NCBI RefSeq assembly: GCF_021347895.1
Contig: NC_067124.1
Span: 16,420,521-16,484,520, forward strand
Reading direction: 5' to 3'
Origin: Acanthochromis polyacanthus
Taxonomy: Eukaryota > Chordata > Actinopteri > Pomacentridae
DNA: 64,000 nucleotides
This document shows positions 50,061 to 63,904 of the stretch, in pieces (the stretch's first letter is position 1; the number at the start of each line of letters is the position of its first letter). Made by a program: the position numbers and the translations under genes. The notes beneath the pieces were generated by a model. The model did no database searches, was not told the origin of the DNA, and saw only the letters and a program-made list of their open reading frames with translations.

Positions 50061-52511
50061 AAACTTTTTATTGATAACCCCTGTGCAAAGTCTGAAACAG
50101 CTGCAGTCTGGCCTACATAGCAAAATGGTGTGTCTAATTTCTGACTTGTTCTATACGTTCTGATTATTGCTGCCGCTGTGTTTCGATCTGAGTATTCAGT
50201 TTCTCTCACAATTCTTTCAACTCCATTCGGAGAAATAGTCCATAAGTTAGCAATACGCTAACTAGAAATCACGGGTTTACTCAGTGTTTGTTGCAGTGAT
50301 TACATGTTTTCTGATGTTTTCTCTTGTCCCATTGAACTCTGCTATGGGGTTTGTGTTGTAAATTCCGTATCCCTAAAGTACTCAAGCGTTTCCAACTGAA
50401 TTTGACATAAAGGCGATATTTTACACTGTCCTTCATTTCACCAAAATATCTCCATCTAACTGTGCATCAATTCCAAACAAACTGTTGGTAATAAAAAATG
50501 AAGAAGAGCAAACGCATAAGAACACAAAAAAAAGAAATTAAAGCTGAAAAGGAGAGACTTCAGACTGTAAGATTGTTTTACAGTTTAATTATAGATGTAT
50601 GCAGCTCTGCCAAACAATAATGTAGCCGAGAAACTTGTGAGGCGAAAGGTCAAGAAAACGCCGGTGCTGACGGCGACGTGCTCGGTCTGTGTTGCTTTCT
50701 CACTCACTCTCCCTCACACACCTTTCCTAACAATTATGGCTTCATTAGCCGCTAATTGTTTCATTTGGCAGCAGATTGAGAGAGAGAGAAGCTGGAGAGG
50801 CTTTCTGTTAGAAGTTGGGTGGCTGAGCAGAGAACAATAAGAGGTTCAAATGAAGCTACTGTTAGACAATGTGTTAGCGCCTCAAGTGCTTCAAGATGCA
50901 GTTTTCTGCTCTGATATTGGCATTTAGATCCAAGGGAAGTCAAGAGAAAAAGCTTCAGATAGTAATTGTTCAATTAGGGAGACATTGTAGCTCTGAAACT
51001 TGGCTTGACTGACAGATGTTTTCCCCTATCGTAGTCAGACAGCTCATCTCAGTCCAGTGCTGCTCAGGAGTTCTCTGCTTTCAATGTTTTCTTTGGATTT
51101 TCTGCAGCATAAAATGTTTCTGTAGACTTAATGCATTTAGACATTTACTGTGCTTTCAGATGTGGCCTCCGAATGTGAGTCAGCTCACCCCACACACAAA
51201 CACACTTCTGATGGCTCTCAGGATTAGAGATATTAAAATTCATGCACATGTCATGACAGAACTGGAACAGGCTTTTACATTTTCAGATGACAGGAGGCTG
51301 AACTGTGATTCCTCGATTCACACACATGTACAGCATATTTTCCTGTAAAACTCATAAGCTGCCTGCTATAGTCCAATTCATTCAATTTTAAAATGATTTT
51401 GTTTGGTTTTGAATCCGACTTGGTTAAATATTACATGTAAAATGCAGATTTTGTTTTTTACAGAATCTGCAGCATTAGATATACAGAGAAACAGAACATT
51501 AGTCCACCTGTGAATGTTCAAGATTTTGGTGTCACTAGCGTAATTTTTGGTCATGCAAGTAGCATTACGGTGCTGGAAATCCTTGCATAAATTCTTGAGG
51601 GAATGAGGGAGAAAAATCACAACAAACAAGAGGTCTTCACTGAGCATTTGGGTTGTTACACAAATAAACTGACTGAAACTTGATCAGAATGCCGTTTAAA
51701 TCGTTAATGCTACGTGTTACTTTATACATTCGGAAAATACGAAAATTTCCTCAAGCTAATTATTTTAGGTTGCAAGCATTGCTACAGCTCTGTGCTTACA
51801 TTTAGTTTTTAGAGACACTGGAGCCTCGAGGGACACAAATGAAGATTAAGAGGCACTATTAATTTTAAAAGAACTGACATGACATGGATGCATCTGTTTT
51901 GTAAAGAGTAAAGAGATTAACCCCATGAACTCTTGGCTATTTTCAAGGTAATTTCCTCCCGTCACTATTAACCTCTTATCCTGGTCATCATAAGCATCTG
52001 CATACGGATACATAAGATGTACTTGGAGCCTCGTAAAGGGCAGAAACACATTGTGCTTCTTTAATGCATCTCTTTTCAAACAGCATGAATTCATCTAAAG
52101 CTTTCAAAATGACCCAACATGAATCCAGAAATGAACTTGCTTCTTTAATCTGAAACCATTCAAACCTCTTAGTGATGTTAGCGATGTTTTTGAATGATAA
52201 AAATCACAAAAAGTCAAAAGATCCAACAGAAATCTGTTCTGAGAAGCCTAATTAATTCTGAACCTCTATCAAAGATCTGAAATTGCATAAATGACGATAA
52301 ATGTATACCTGCAGCACGACTGAATATGAGTTTACACGTTAAATTAATACCATCATGTATAAAAATGACTTGCTTTTTTATTTATTTATATTTAATATGA
52401 CAAGAGCACAGTTTGAATCAAGCTTTTCAGACCACTGAAATCCCAATTAGCTGATGGCTTTACTGGAGAAAACTTGTGAATCTGTTTGACTAGTTGAAAC
52501 TACAGAAACAG
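50061..52511. other. Intronic stretch without genes
   Basis: No recognised gene or element. The part around 50730-50760 (ttcattagccgctaattgtt) has homeodomain-like words. Confidence 0.5.
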
Positions 52512-52513
52512 TA

Positions 52514-53060
52514 GCTGCGTTTCCATTACCCTTAGATATGTGCAAAATGTAAATAGCGCAATAAAAAAAACTGGTAATGGAAACACCTGAATTTCGAAAA
52601 AGGACTAAAATATCGCTAAAAAGTTTTTACGCTCTCATGAGGTGGTTTTTCAGACGTTTCGATATTGAAAAATATCGCAAAAGCGCAATGGAAACACTTT
52701 TTCCGCAATTATATGTACCTGGACACATGACCAGTTCTCTCGGAGTAAACATGGCACGGTACGTGTGGACAGAAGAGGAGACCGAGACTTTTCTTGCCAT
52801 TATTCTTGAGAAAAACATCACTGCCATACTAGACAGCAAACAGCAGAGGAATGCAGAGTGTTATAAGGAGATAGAAGCGGAAATGAGGGATAAAGGGTTC
52901 GTCCATCTTCCTGCAGTGAAATCTCGCGGAATGATATTTTACGAGAGTTACGATGCTTCTGAACAACCTTCAATGGAAACATGTTCAAAGCGCAAATATA
53001 CTTTGATGAAATTTTAGAAATATCGCTTTTATTTTGCGAAAAACTGTAATGGATACCCAG
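52514..53060 (+). mobile_element. Harbinger-like non-autonomous element with SANT ORF
   Basis: The left end gctgcgtttccattac and the reverse complement of the right end, actgggtatccattac, are imperfect inverted repeats with TA next to each. Subterminal words repeat in opposite halves: atatcgc, and ggaaaca with its variants. Inside is a short frame encoding a Myb/SANT-like domain, the accessory protein typical of PIF/Harbinger transposons; no DDE transposase is present. The target duplication cannot be fixed exactly, so the end points may be off by a few bases. Confidence 0.65.
52751..53017 (+). CDS. Myb/SANT-like domain fragment of a Harbinger-type element
   Basis: The frame is also open upstream to an ATG at 52577, but the domain begins at the internal ATG (52751): MARYVWTEEETETFLAIILE, then NITAILDSKQQRNAECYKEI and EAEMRDKGF. 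The W-T-E-E-E-T start, the central L-D segment and the K-E-I-E-A-E-M helix follow the trihelix/SANT pattern of Harbinger accessory DNA-binding proteins. After about residue 58 the reading enters subterminal repeat DNA, so the domain is cut short compared with full accessory proteins of a few hundred residues. Homology covers about 55 residues. It is more likely a leftover than a working gene. Confidence 0.5.
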   Translation: MARYVWTEEETETFLAIILEKNITAILDSKQQRNAECYKEIEAEMRDKGFVHLPAVKSRGMIFYESYDASEQPSMETCSKRKYTLMKF

Positions 53061-53310
53061 TAACTGAGGGTGCAGCAGTTTTACAAAGAGATGCCTCATG
53101 AGAAATTTGAGGCTGAGAATGAACAATGACGTGCTGGAGCTTTGTTTCTCCACCAGCTTGATACAGTTACACTTCGGCCTGTTGAGCTATTTCATGCGAT
53201 TACCATTAGTCAGTGGTCACTTCAACCAGCAGCCAAAAATGCTTGTATATGCTGCGACTGCATGACGATGTTTTCTGCTTTTTTATAGTAGTGTTCTCAT
53301 CCACACTCAC

Positions 53311-53491
53311 CACATGTGCAGCTACTTGCTCCATCTTGGCAGCAGGAGTACCGGGTCGGGGGTAAAACTGATTGATGAAAAGACTCGGGAATCGGTAGCG
53401 TTTCACCAAGTCGACTGTCTCCTGGAAGTCTTCATCGGTCTCACCAGGAAAACCGCAGATTATATCTGTAGCAATGGTCACACCAGGGACT
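53311..53491 (-). CDS. cdkal1: Internal exon of CDKAL1 (tRNA methylthiotransferase)
   Basis: CDKAL1 is a radical-SAM methylthiotransferase that adds a methylthio group to t6A at position 37 of tRNA-Lys(UUU). In animals it is anchored in the ER membrane. On the minus strand this segment reads (R)[19 protein letters not shown], continues through [19 protein letters not shown] and ends MEQVAAHV. The match to vertebrate CDKAL1 covers the end of the radical-SAM barrel just before the TRAM domain. A pyrimidine-rich acceptor (ttcttcacag) ends at 53492 and a strong donor (gtgagtg) starts at 53310. The exon is 181 bp, begins with the last base of an Arg codon and ends on a whole Val codon. The open frame runs on past the donor into intron until a stop near 53206, and that tail is not coding. 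No substitution breaks a conserved motif, so the exon looks functional. Neighbouring exons were not found in the window. Confidence 0.93.
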
Positions 53492-56400
53492 CTGTGAAGA
53501 AAGACAGGGGCAAAGTTTTCTTATTTTCTAGTGACAGAATCAATTAAAAAGTAACTGGTACTGAAACGTCTTTGAGAAAGGCTCGTCATTTCTGCTTAAA
53601 ATCTGAGGCTGCAAGGGATTTAACATTATTACAACAATAAAACAGAACAATATCAGCAGAACTATGAATCAAATCTGTAATGCATCAGTTCAGTCTGTTC
53701 AACTTACTGGCTTTTGGTATTTACTGAGTGTAAAATATATTCAACAACTTGGAGATTTAGGAGCAACTTGGAGATTCAGTCCAAAGCAAAACAAGCCATA
53801 ATTTAAAACAAACAAATACATTTGCATCCCATATTCACCAGAAACTACTGTCCAATGCATTATATAGAACTGTCCTGATGTTTGTGAGTCACATATATTT
53901 TCCCACTGTTGATTTACACCTTTAAAAACCTATCTGAGGTACAGTAGCATTCCAGGAGGCTAAAGCATTTCCCCATGGACTCATTCAGCCAATCAAAACC
54001 TGATTAGCAACCTCTGCTGCCAATCGTTACCTATTGATTATTGGTCAGTTGGCTCGCTGGATTTCATCGTTGCCGCTCCAGTGGTATGAGAATAAATGCA
54101 TTGATTTGTTCCATGTATTTGGTTTGTATCGACAGATGTTGGATGGCCTGTAGAAGAACTCCAAGGTGAAGTCATTGCTGTCTGTCAGAAGACAATCCAC
54201 TCTGAAGGACTTGACATTCCCAGTGAGATGAACAGTATTTGGACAGGCTGAGTGACAGCATTTATCATAATCTCTGGTGGCTAAAATGATTGTCAAGTAC
54301 CAGAGAAACCTAAATTATCTATGTGAAATTCTGTAAGAAATGTCGTTAATCTGAGACAAGCTGGCTCCCTGTTTTTGAGGATTTAGTTATTTGTTGGAGT
54401 GGTCTGTTTCTAGGAAGGCTAACTAATATGGAAATAATTGAAAATCATTCTCAATTTAAGCAAGCCGAGCCATTGATTTCAAGCTTTCTGTTAAAGCTCT
54501 CAATGCAGTTGAACAGGAGCCTCTTAATGTAATGGGCTATATGGTCAGCAGTCTGCTACACGAAGGAAGGATGCTATTACTACCAGACAAGTCATTTGAG
54601 CTTCAATACTTAGAGATAAGAATGTGGCTTCAGAAATGTGGCACCAAACAAAGACTGTGATATGAAGATATGAAGACGACTTTATCTCCTGTTGATAATC
54701 TGTGAAAACTTCAAGATGAGAAATCAACACATCCAAGACCCACAAAAGAGCAAAACAACTCAACAAAGACATTAAGAAAAGAGTGGAAAAGACATTTTCC
54801 CTGCAATCGACAGCGTGATGCATCTTTAATTACATTAACTTCCTGCATCTGCAACCCCATGATAACCCCTGACCTATTGATGAGATCCAATTGGCTGGTG
54901 GTCATTAATATTAACCAATGGCCTGCAGGCACAGGGATCCTTGACCTCTCAGATCTGCCTGACACCAACCCTATGGAAAAGTAAAACTACATAAATTAAA
55001 AGTAAAATGTGCATGGAATGGTCAAATAGTCGAATAAATGAATAATTCTCTATTTGTCATTAAAATTAACTTTTTGGATCCCCTCAAGCTAAAGTTCTAC
55101 GTCCTCCTGAGGATTTAACACAAAATAAACAGTTTAATTCTTCCTCTTAGTAGGTAAATAAAGGAGGATCTGCAGTCTATAGACTCTAGATTGCAATAAT
55201 TAATCAAGTTAAGTGTCCAAAAATCGAGGATATAGTTCATGTTTTTAACCTGAACCCACATTGGGGTCATCGGTACTAAACTTGTAGGCGTGAAAGTTCA
55301 GTCCAGAGGCTATGTTAGAGAAATTTTGTGGAGTATATGACAACTAATGACAAAAAAATCTGCTCTCCTCTCATGAGGAATAAAAAAAATGTCTGAATAA
55401 ACCCACATTACTTATTGCTATTTAAAGCCCTTGCATAATATACTCCCTTCAAGCTGTTTCATTAACGGCAGTGGGAGGGAATGTAAATAAAATTAGCAAT
55501 ATGAACAAACAAGCAGGTTTTTTTTCTTCTTCTGGCCTCAATAAACAGCAGCTTCTTGCATCTCCACAGGGCTTGTAGATCTAATTTGCTGTGGCTCTTT
55601 GGTGGTGCTGAGGAGGCAGACGGCCACTGTGTCCTTTTCATTCTGGTAGCAGCAGTAAAAAAAAACTGACACCGTTGCCCGGAAAAAAAATGTACAATTC
55701 AGGCCAAGGGTGAAAAATAACACAAGGAGATAGAATATTGAGAAAAGCAGCAGACAGAGAGAGAGAGACTAGTGTGAATTGGCTTATGTGGATTTTACTA
55801 AGGTGGAGGTTGAGAGGCTAAAAAAAAAACATGCGCACACACACTGTCATTTTGACACCTCTGCCTCTCCCAGATCTAAGGGTGATAGAGGTGTGATGTG
55901 TGATACTAATGAACAAGAAGCACACAGATACTCTCCTTGTTAAAATGAGAGAAGAGAAATGTAACTTGTTATTGCTCACCTTTCAAAAAACAGAGTGTGA
56001 GAGAAACAGAGAGGCAGCGAAATCAGGAAAGACGACAGATTACATTTCAGCTCAGTGCGCTTTCAATTAAAGCGCCTTTTTAGAGGGATATTTTTACAAC
56101 TTCAAAACTGAAAAACAGGTTTGTTTGTTTAACCTGGAATGAACTTTTGTCGTAAAGTGCTGGGAATGATTTTAACAAAAGGGAGGTGAGATCGTTTTCA
56201 GTTTTATGCCCATTTATCCACGTTTGAATCACATTTCTACTCTCAAAACAGCTGCAACACACATTCACTGCAATGGCAGCTGCAAATTCCTGCTTTACTT
56301 AATAAAAACAAACTAATTTTATGTGCGCTATGCAATATTGGATAGGCTTTTGAAAGATGAATGACTTATCTGACTAATAAATAGAGAGATCTGTATGCAG

Positions 56401-58257
56401 ACTAAAACACTGAGCCTCTCTGTGTGTGGAGAAGAGATAAACAGACATGATCTATCAAATGAGACAGTATCTGCTACGGTCAGGCAAAGAGAAAGAGGTA
56501 ATGCTGAGTATTGATTAGGGGAAGATTTGCCACAAAACAAAAAAAGAAAAGAAGTGTTGTTGCAATACAAACTGTATTATGCTAACAAAAAAAAGCTAAA
56601 TACAGCACATGAGGGAGAAACAAACAGAAAAAATACTGTGAGGAGACAAAATAAGGAATCAGACATACTGGAGGTAAAAACACGGCTCTATATTTTATAC
56701 CAGATTTAAATAAAGAGCATAAATTCTCCAGCGTCCGTCACCCTTATTGCTTCTCCAAATGTCATCATTAAATGCAGCCTCAATGTATGTTTACAGGAGC
56801 TACATTTAATTAGATCTCTATTTGACAATGTCTGAGACTATGAATGATCTGCTGTAATGGAAAGTAAACTAATACCTCCTGAATATATTATGGACACATC
56901 TAAAGAGAAAACCAAGGAGGAGGAACGATTTTTCTCAGCAGCTAGCAGTCAGCCGCTAACCTCATGACTAATGCTGAGATTCCTGCAGCTGCTCCAGAAT
57001 AAAAAGCAGTAAAACCCTAAATCAAAAGACACACTGCTGCAGGAAAACAGCTCCGTGTTTCTGTGTAGTTTGTCTTTTCTCCTTCTGCTCCACGGAGGCA
57101 AAAAGAGGCAAAAAAAGACCACATCCCCCAAGACAGTAGCCTCCATTAGCACTGGTGTGCTATCGGGGCGAGTTAGGATTTACACAGGGAGAGTGTGCTC
57201 ATAGAAGACTAAATTCTTTTAATTAAAACTCCAGATAAGCACACAGTCAGTCCCCATCTGCCTCGATGTGCTGAATTAAGCTTCATAAAACACACCATTG
57301 TCTGTGTTATTATTACCAACTCTTTGTTTGCTGAGGCCGCCGCACATCCATACAAGAGCGTATGAGTTTCCGAACCCACACGGCGCAGCCCCTTCATCAT
57401 ATATTCAAAATATGTGCATGTGTACGCAAGAGTGTTTGCACAACAGATGCCTGTGAGTCGGCCCCCGTGATAAGATGAAGGCGAGACCGCTGGGACAGAA
57501 GAACCCTGAAAAATGACAACAAGGGAAGAAAAAGAATGAGCGTGGCGTGGAGGTGTAGAGAGGATGGAAGGATGAGAGCGGAAGAAAGACAATCTGGGAA
57601 GGTAAATATTTATCTATTCATGTGCTGGAGAGACACCATGCTGCAGTGTGTGCGTTCTCTGAAATGATAATGTGTGGCACTGTGGGGCTGCTGCAGCGTA
57701 GGAGTCAGATGGTGAAGGAAAGGAGAGCTGCAAAGAGATGTGCTTTGGGGAGATTTGTTGTCAAATGTTAAAAAAGAGGAAAAAAAAGTTTGGAAAGCTG
57801 TTGTCTTCAGGAAGCCCTGAAAAAAAAAATCCAATTAACATGGACAGCTTTACTATGAAGCGTAATAGTGTGGAAAGGAGGGAGAGAGCAGAAAACTAAT
57901 TTTGCAAGGCTTGAAATATGGAATAATGTGTGAAAATTACATACAGGTCTGACATAATCAACTCAGGCACTTAGAAGAGCCATCTGCTCACTGCAATACG
58001 CTTTAAAATGCACCTCTGATGTTGTATTTTCCACCAGGCCTTTAAAATCGACCATCTACATTTCAATCTGTTTTTTAAATTTCTGCATTGGTTTCACTAC
58101 ATTTCTTCAAGTCAGGCAGTGTCTGGTGTTCCTGGATCCCCATGCAGCTTGAATTTATTCAGTGAAACTTCATGTTTGCACCTTATATGTATTTTTTGCA
58201 CTACTTATTCTTTTAATCATACTCATTAATACCAAATAATGTGTCTTTAAAATAATA
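53492..58257. other. Intronic stretch without genes
   Basis: AT-rich sequence with no recognised exon or element. About 58130-58257 (tttgcacctt, ttttttgcactacttatt) resembles LINE 3' UTR sequence and may continue at 62044 beyond the foldback element. Confidence 0.5.
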
Positions 58258-58265
58258 AACATTCC

Positions 58266-59243
58266 GGTAACACTTTATAATAACTATACACTATTAAGCA
58301 TTAGTTAAGCATTGGTTCAGCATAATTTCAGCATTAGTTAATCCTTAAATCCTCATGAACTCATCATGAATTCACCATTAGTAATACATTACAAAGCATT
58401 AGTAAAGACAGTTTTAAATGTTCAACTAACACATTATTAAGCATTAGTTGAACATTAGTAAAGTGCTTAATTCATTGTTAACTCATCATTTGTAACTAAT
58501 TAGTTATACGTGCTTAATTAATCATGAATTCATGATCTGTATGGCATTTATTATGCATTACTAAGCACTTAATAAATCCGGTTAAAATGTTTTGTTGCTC
58601 ATTGATAATCTCAGTTGTTAATACTTTATAAAGGGTTAGCAACTGTGTTAGTATATGATTTACAAACACATATTCATACTCAATGAATAACTTATTAATG
58701 CAGTTACTACTCATTAGTTCAGTATATTCTGTGAGCCCATCTAAAGTGAGGACTATCTATGCTTTATAAAGCATTTATAAAGGACACAGAAGCAAAGATA
58801 TACAAAGTGTCAGTTTTATTGGTCCCAAACAATACAAGCTCTTTTAAATACACACTTTAAACAAATACAATCTATAAGATTTCAAGTAAACTTGACAAAC
58901 ATCTTCAAATAACAACAGTGTGTGATCGTATAAAATAGAAAAATAAAATACAAGCTCTTTTAAATACACTTTGCAATCCTTAACATTTCAAGTAAACTGG
59001 TGAACTATCTCTTTAGGTCACACACACCAGAGGTAAGTGGCTAACTTATTCTGGGATTCCGCCAGTGCATTTCAATGGGAAACGAGTACATTCCTCCTCC
59101 TGCCAAAGGTAAAAGTTGCAGGTGGAGGAATACACTCGTTTCCCATTGAATTACATTGGCGGAATCCCAGAATCAGGCAGCCACCTACTTCTGGTGTGTG
59201 TGTGCCCTTGAATTGCACAAAGTGCTTTACAGTAAAACAAATA
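58266..59243. repeat. Left arm of the giant palindrome (outer part)
   Basis: Reverse-complementary to 61210-62035 with few differences. One short frame in this arm and one in the right arm give the same peptide (LTQLLTLYKVLTTEIINEQQ), read from opposite strands, which confirms the symmetry. The arm continues after the Tc1 insertion at 60881-60955. Confidence 0.92.
59018..59200. repeat. Extra hairpin in the left arm
   Basis: About 80 bp starting cacaccagaggtaagtgg and running through attctgggattccgcca and caatgggaaacgagt are repeated in inverted form at 59121-59200, with a loop of about 20 bp. The right arm has only a short junction here (gggcacccacttacctctgg, 61257-61276). Confidence 0.85.
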
Positions 59244-60878
<1,635 letters not shown>

Positions 60879-60880
60879 TA

Positions 60881-61219
60881 TACCGTTTTCAAATATTGCA
60901 AGATAACACTAGATAATTTCTGCAACCTGTTTGCCTCTACGATCAGCTGTCATCTCTCCAGCGGGTTCTCTCTCCGACTTCCGCATTTGAGAAAAATAAA
61001 AAAACCCGCGCGGTCTCGCTCTCCAGAACCGCGGAGGAGGCTGGGACTTGTAGGACTCTGGGACGCGTAAGACGCTACTGCGCATGCTCTTACCGTCAAA
61101 AATGCTAGTGTGCATGCTCCAAAATGCAGAAGTCACGCTGGTAAGATGACAGCTGATCGTAGAGGCAAACAGGTTGCAGAAATTATCTAGTGTTATCTTG
61201 CAATATTTGTAAACGGTAT
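60881..61219. repeat. Palindrome centre: inner arms and loop
   Basis: 60881-60955 (taccgttttcaaatattgca to gatcagctgtcatct) is the inverse of 61145-61219. The loop between them holds weaker symmetry (gacttccgcattt against aaatgcagaagtc) and a direct repeat of gctactgcgcatgctc / gctagtgtgcatgctc. Confidence 0.88.
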
Positions 61220-62035
61220 ATTTGTCTTACTGTAAAGCACTTTGTGCACTTCAAGGGCACCCACTTACCTCTGGTGTGTGTGTGCCCTAAAGAGATAGTT
61301 CACCAGTTTACTTGAAATGTTAAGGATTGCAAAGTGTATTTAAAAGAGCTTGTATTTTATTTTTCTATTTTATACGATCACAGACTGTTGTTATTTGAAG
61401 ATGTTTGTCAAGTTTACTTGAAATCTTATAGATTGTATTTGTTTAAAGTGTGTATTTAAAAGAGCTTGTATTGTTTGGGACCAATAAAACTGACACTTTG
61501 TATATCTTTGCTTCTGTGTCCTTTATAAATGCTTTATAAAGCATAGATAGTCCTCACTTTAGATGGGCTCACGGAATATACTGAACTAATGAGTAGTAAC
61601 TGCATTAATAAGTTATTCATTGAGTATGAATGTGTTTGTAAATCATATACTAACACAGTTGCTAACCCTTTATAAAGTATTAACAACTGAGATTATCAAT
61701 GAGCAACAAAACATTTTAACCGGATTTATTAAGTGCTTAGTAATGCATAATAAATGCCAAACAGATCATGAATTCATGATTAATTATGCACGTATAACTA
61801 ATTAGTTACAAATGATGAGTTAACAATGAATTAAGCACTTTACTAATGTTTAACTAATGCTTAATAATATGTTGGTTGAACATTTAAAACTGTCTTTACT
61901 AATGCTTTGTAATGCATTACTAATGGTGAATTCATGATGAGTTCATGAGGATTTAAGGATTAACTAATGCTGAAATTATGCTGAACCAATGCTTAACTAA
62001 TGCTTAACAGTGTATAGTTATTATAAAGTGCTACC
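61220..62035. repeat. Right arm of the giant palindrome
   Basis: This arm is uninterrupted and preserves the pre-insertion state of both the Tc1 target (aacggtatatttgt) and the hairpin site found in the left arm. Confidence 0.92.
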
Positions 62036-62043
62036 AACATTTC

Positions 62044-62215
62044 CACTGTTTTCATAGACACACTTGCACAAACTCCTTTTTCTGATAGACGTTACATGTT
62101 TGTATGTGCACATTTCTTGTTGGACTTTTAAATATGTCTGTGTAAAGACAGTGACAGGATCACTGTTTAATTTTGTTGTGCAATGACAATAAAGATTCTA
62201 TTCTATTTTATTCGA
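62044..62215 (+). repeat. LINE 3' tail
   Basis: The end reads gttgtgcaatgacaataaag followed by attctattctattttattc. This is the standard 3' terminus with short tandem tail of fish CR1/L2-like LINEs. The foldback element abuts its inner side and may have inserted into this LINE copy. Confidence 0.6.
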
Positions 62216-63862
62216 TGGCATGCAGAAACACACATTTATTTCAATTGATGTTGACAATTATTGATTACTTTAATGGACTCGTTTGAATAATTTCTTTTTT
62301 CTACATTCTGAGTTGAATTCAACCACACAGGCAACAAGAAAAACACTCAAGGGAAACGCAGTACTCCACGAAGGCTGCTCAGTTATTTTATGTTTTCCGA
62401 CGGATAAGTCCTGATAAGTCTGTGGTAAGCGGTGGATTTGTAGTAGGATCGCAATCATGTGATCATCAGCAGGCAGCTAACTTAGCGTTCACTTGTTGTC
62501 ATAGTTACAGTGAGGCTGTGCCGCTATCTTGTAATGATAAAGAAATCTTTGACATGCATGTCTGTGAAGATGTGGGTGGGAGCATTTGAAGGGCTGGTTT
62601 ACGGTGTCGCATCACTGCCAAAATCTAATCAGTGTCATTTTGTGTAGTTTGTGACCTTTCCGGAAAATTTCATCCAAATCTGTTAGTCTATTTTTGAGTA
62701 GTGTTGTGCACAGATAAACAAACTGACAAACATAAGTCGACTGTCATAATTCCACCAGGGAGTGTTAATGTTAGCACAAGTAAAGCCATGGAGGTGCAAG
62801 AAAGGCTACACTGACGCACCATACTGGGTTTCCAGTGGCTGGCCTGGATCAGGCTTCACCGGATGGGATTAAGTCTCACTTCGATGGAGGTGGTTTGGGA
62901 CTCAGGGCTGTGGGCGTTTTGTGATTGTGAAGGTCTCTATCAGACTGTGGGTGCAGATAGAGGCCCAGATGGAGCTACTGCACCCTGGAAGGCCACTGGG
63001 AAGAACCATAAAGAGGCTTCATTATCCGGGGATATCATAGACTTTGTAGAGAAGAAGGCCTCTTAAGACGAAGGCCTTCACAGTGGTTTGTATCCAATGT
63101 ATTTAAGTAAAACTATCAAATATTCTATCAGCCCATTTTTCTTCATGAAGTGTCACCAGCAAATTTTTTTATTCACTAAGGCTCCAGTTAAAGTTTGAGA
63201 TACTTGTTCAGAAAGTGAATTTTCCTCTTAAAATCACAAATCATCCATACAGCAGATGTCTTGCAAAATGAACTTGAGCCTTTAGAGTCTGAACTGTTCT
63301 TAAAATAAGTCTGCCATCAAGTGGGTTCATCGAATCCCTCTTCAGCATACAATATCTGGACCAGCACGGCTTTAAAGGTCGTCTTCGTCTGCAGTCATTT
63401 ACTGAGATTAAACCGCTTTTGAAGACGTGATCAAACCCTCAGAAAGCTGCATCATACGTCTCAGCTCTGAATCTTTACTGAAGTACATTTCATGGAGAGC
63501 TGTCAGAGACTTTCAATGAACATTTGCATTGTGTTCAAGGTCACTCCTCGCTCTGCCTTCTTCATTAGTGTTTGCTTGTTTGTCTCTTCAGCTGGAGAAC
63601 TTTCTCATTTTGTTTTCGCGCGACTGTTTTGCATATGCCTTTCATTTTCAATCTAACCAACCAAACAAAAAAACATCTCAAGTACGCTGGATCACATATA
63701 TATCAGAAAATAATCCCTGGTGACAGACGGGACCTGAGAAAGGGTGAAGAGTAAGGACACTTGTGAGGAGTGTGAGTAATCACTCAGACACTTAAGTGTT
63801 TGATTTAGCTCTGGCAGCTGGAGATAATGGCACTGTCATGTAGCAGCTCAATTTACAGGGAA

Positions 63863-63904
<42 letters not shown>

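Noticed and set aside
53206..53310. Extension of the cdkal1 exon frame beyond the donor
   Set aside because: The GT donor at 53310 is strong and the residues after it stop matching CDKAL1.
62863..63066. 67-codon frame that vaguely resembles retroelement sequence
   Set aside because: No diagnostic motif of reverse transcriptase, integrase or gag was visible.
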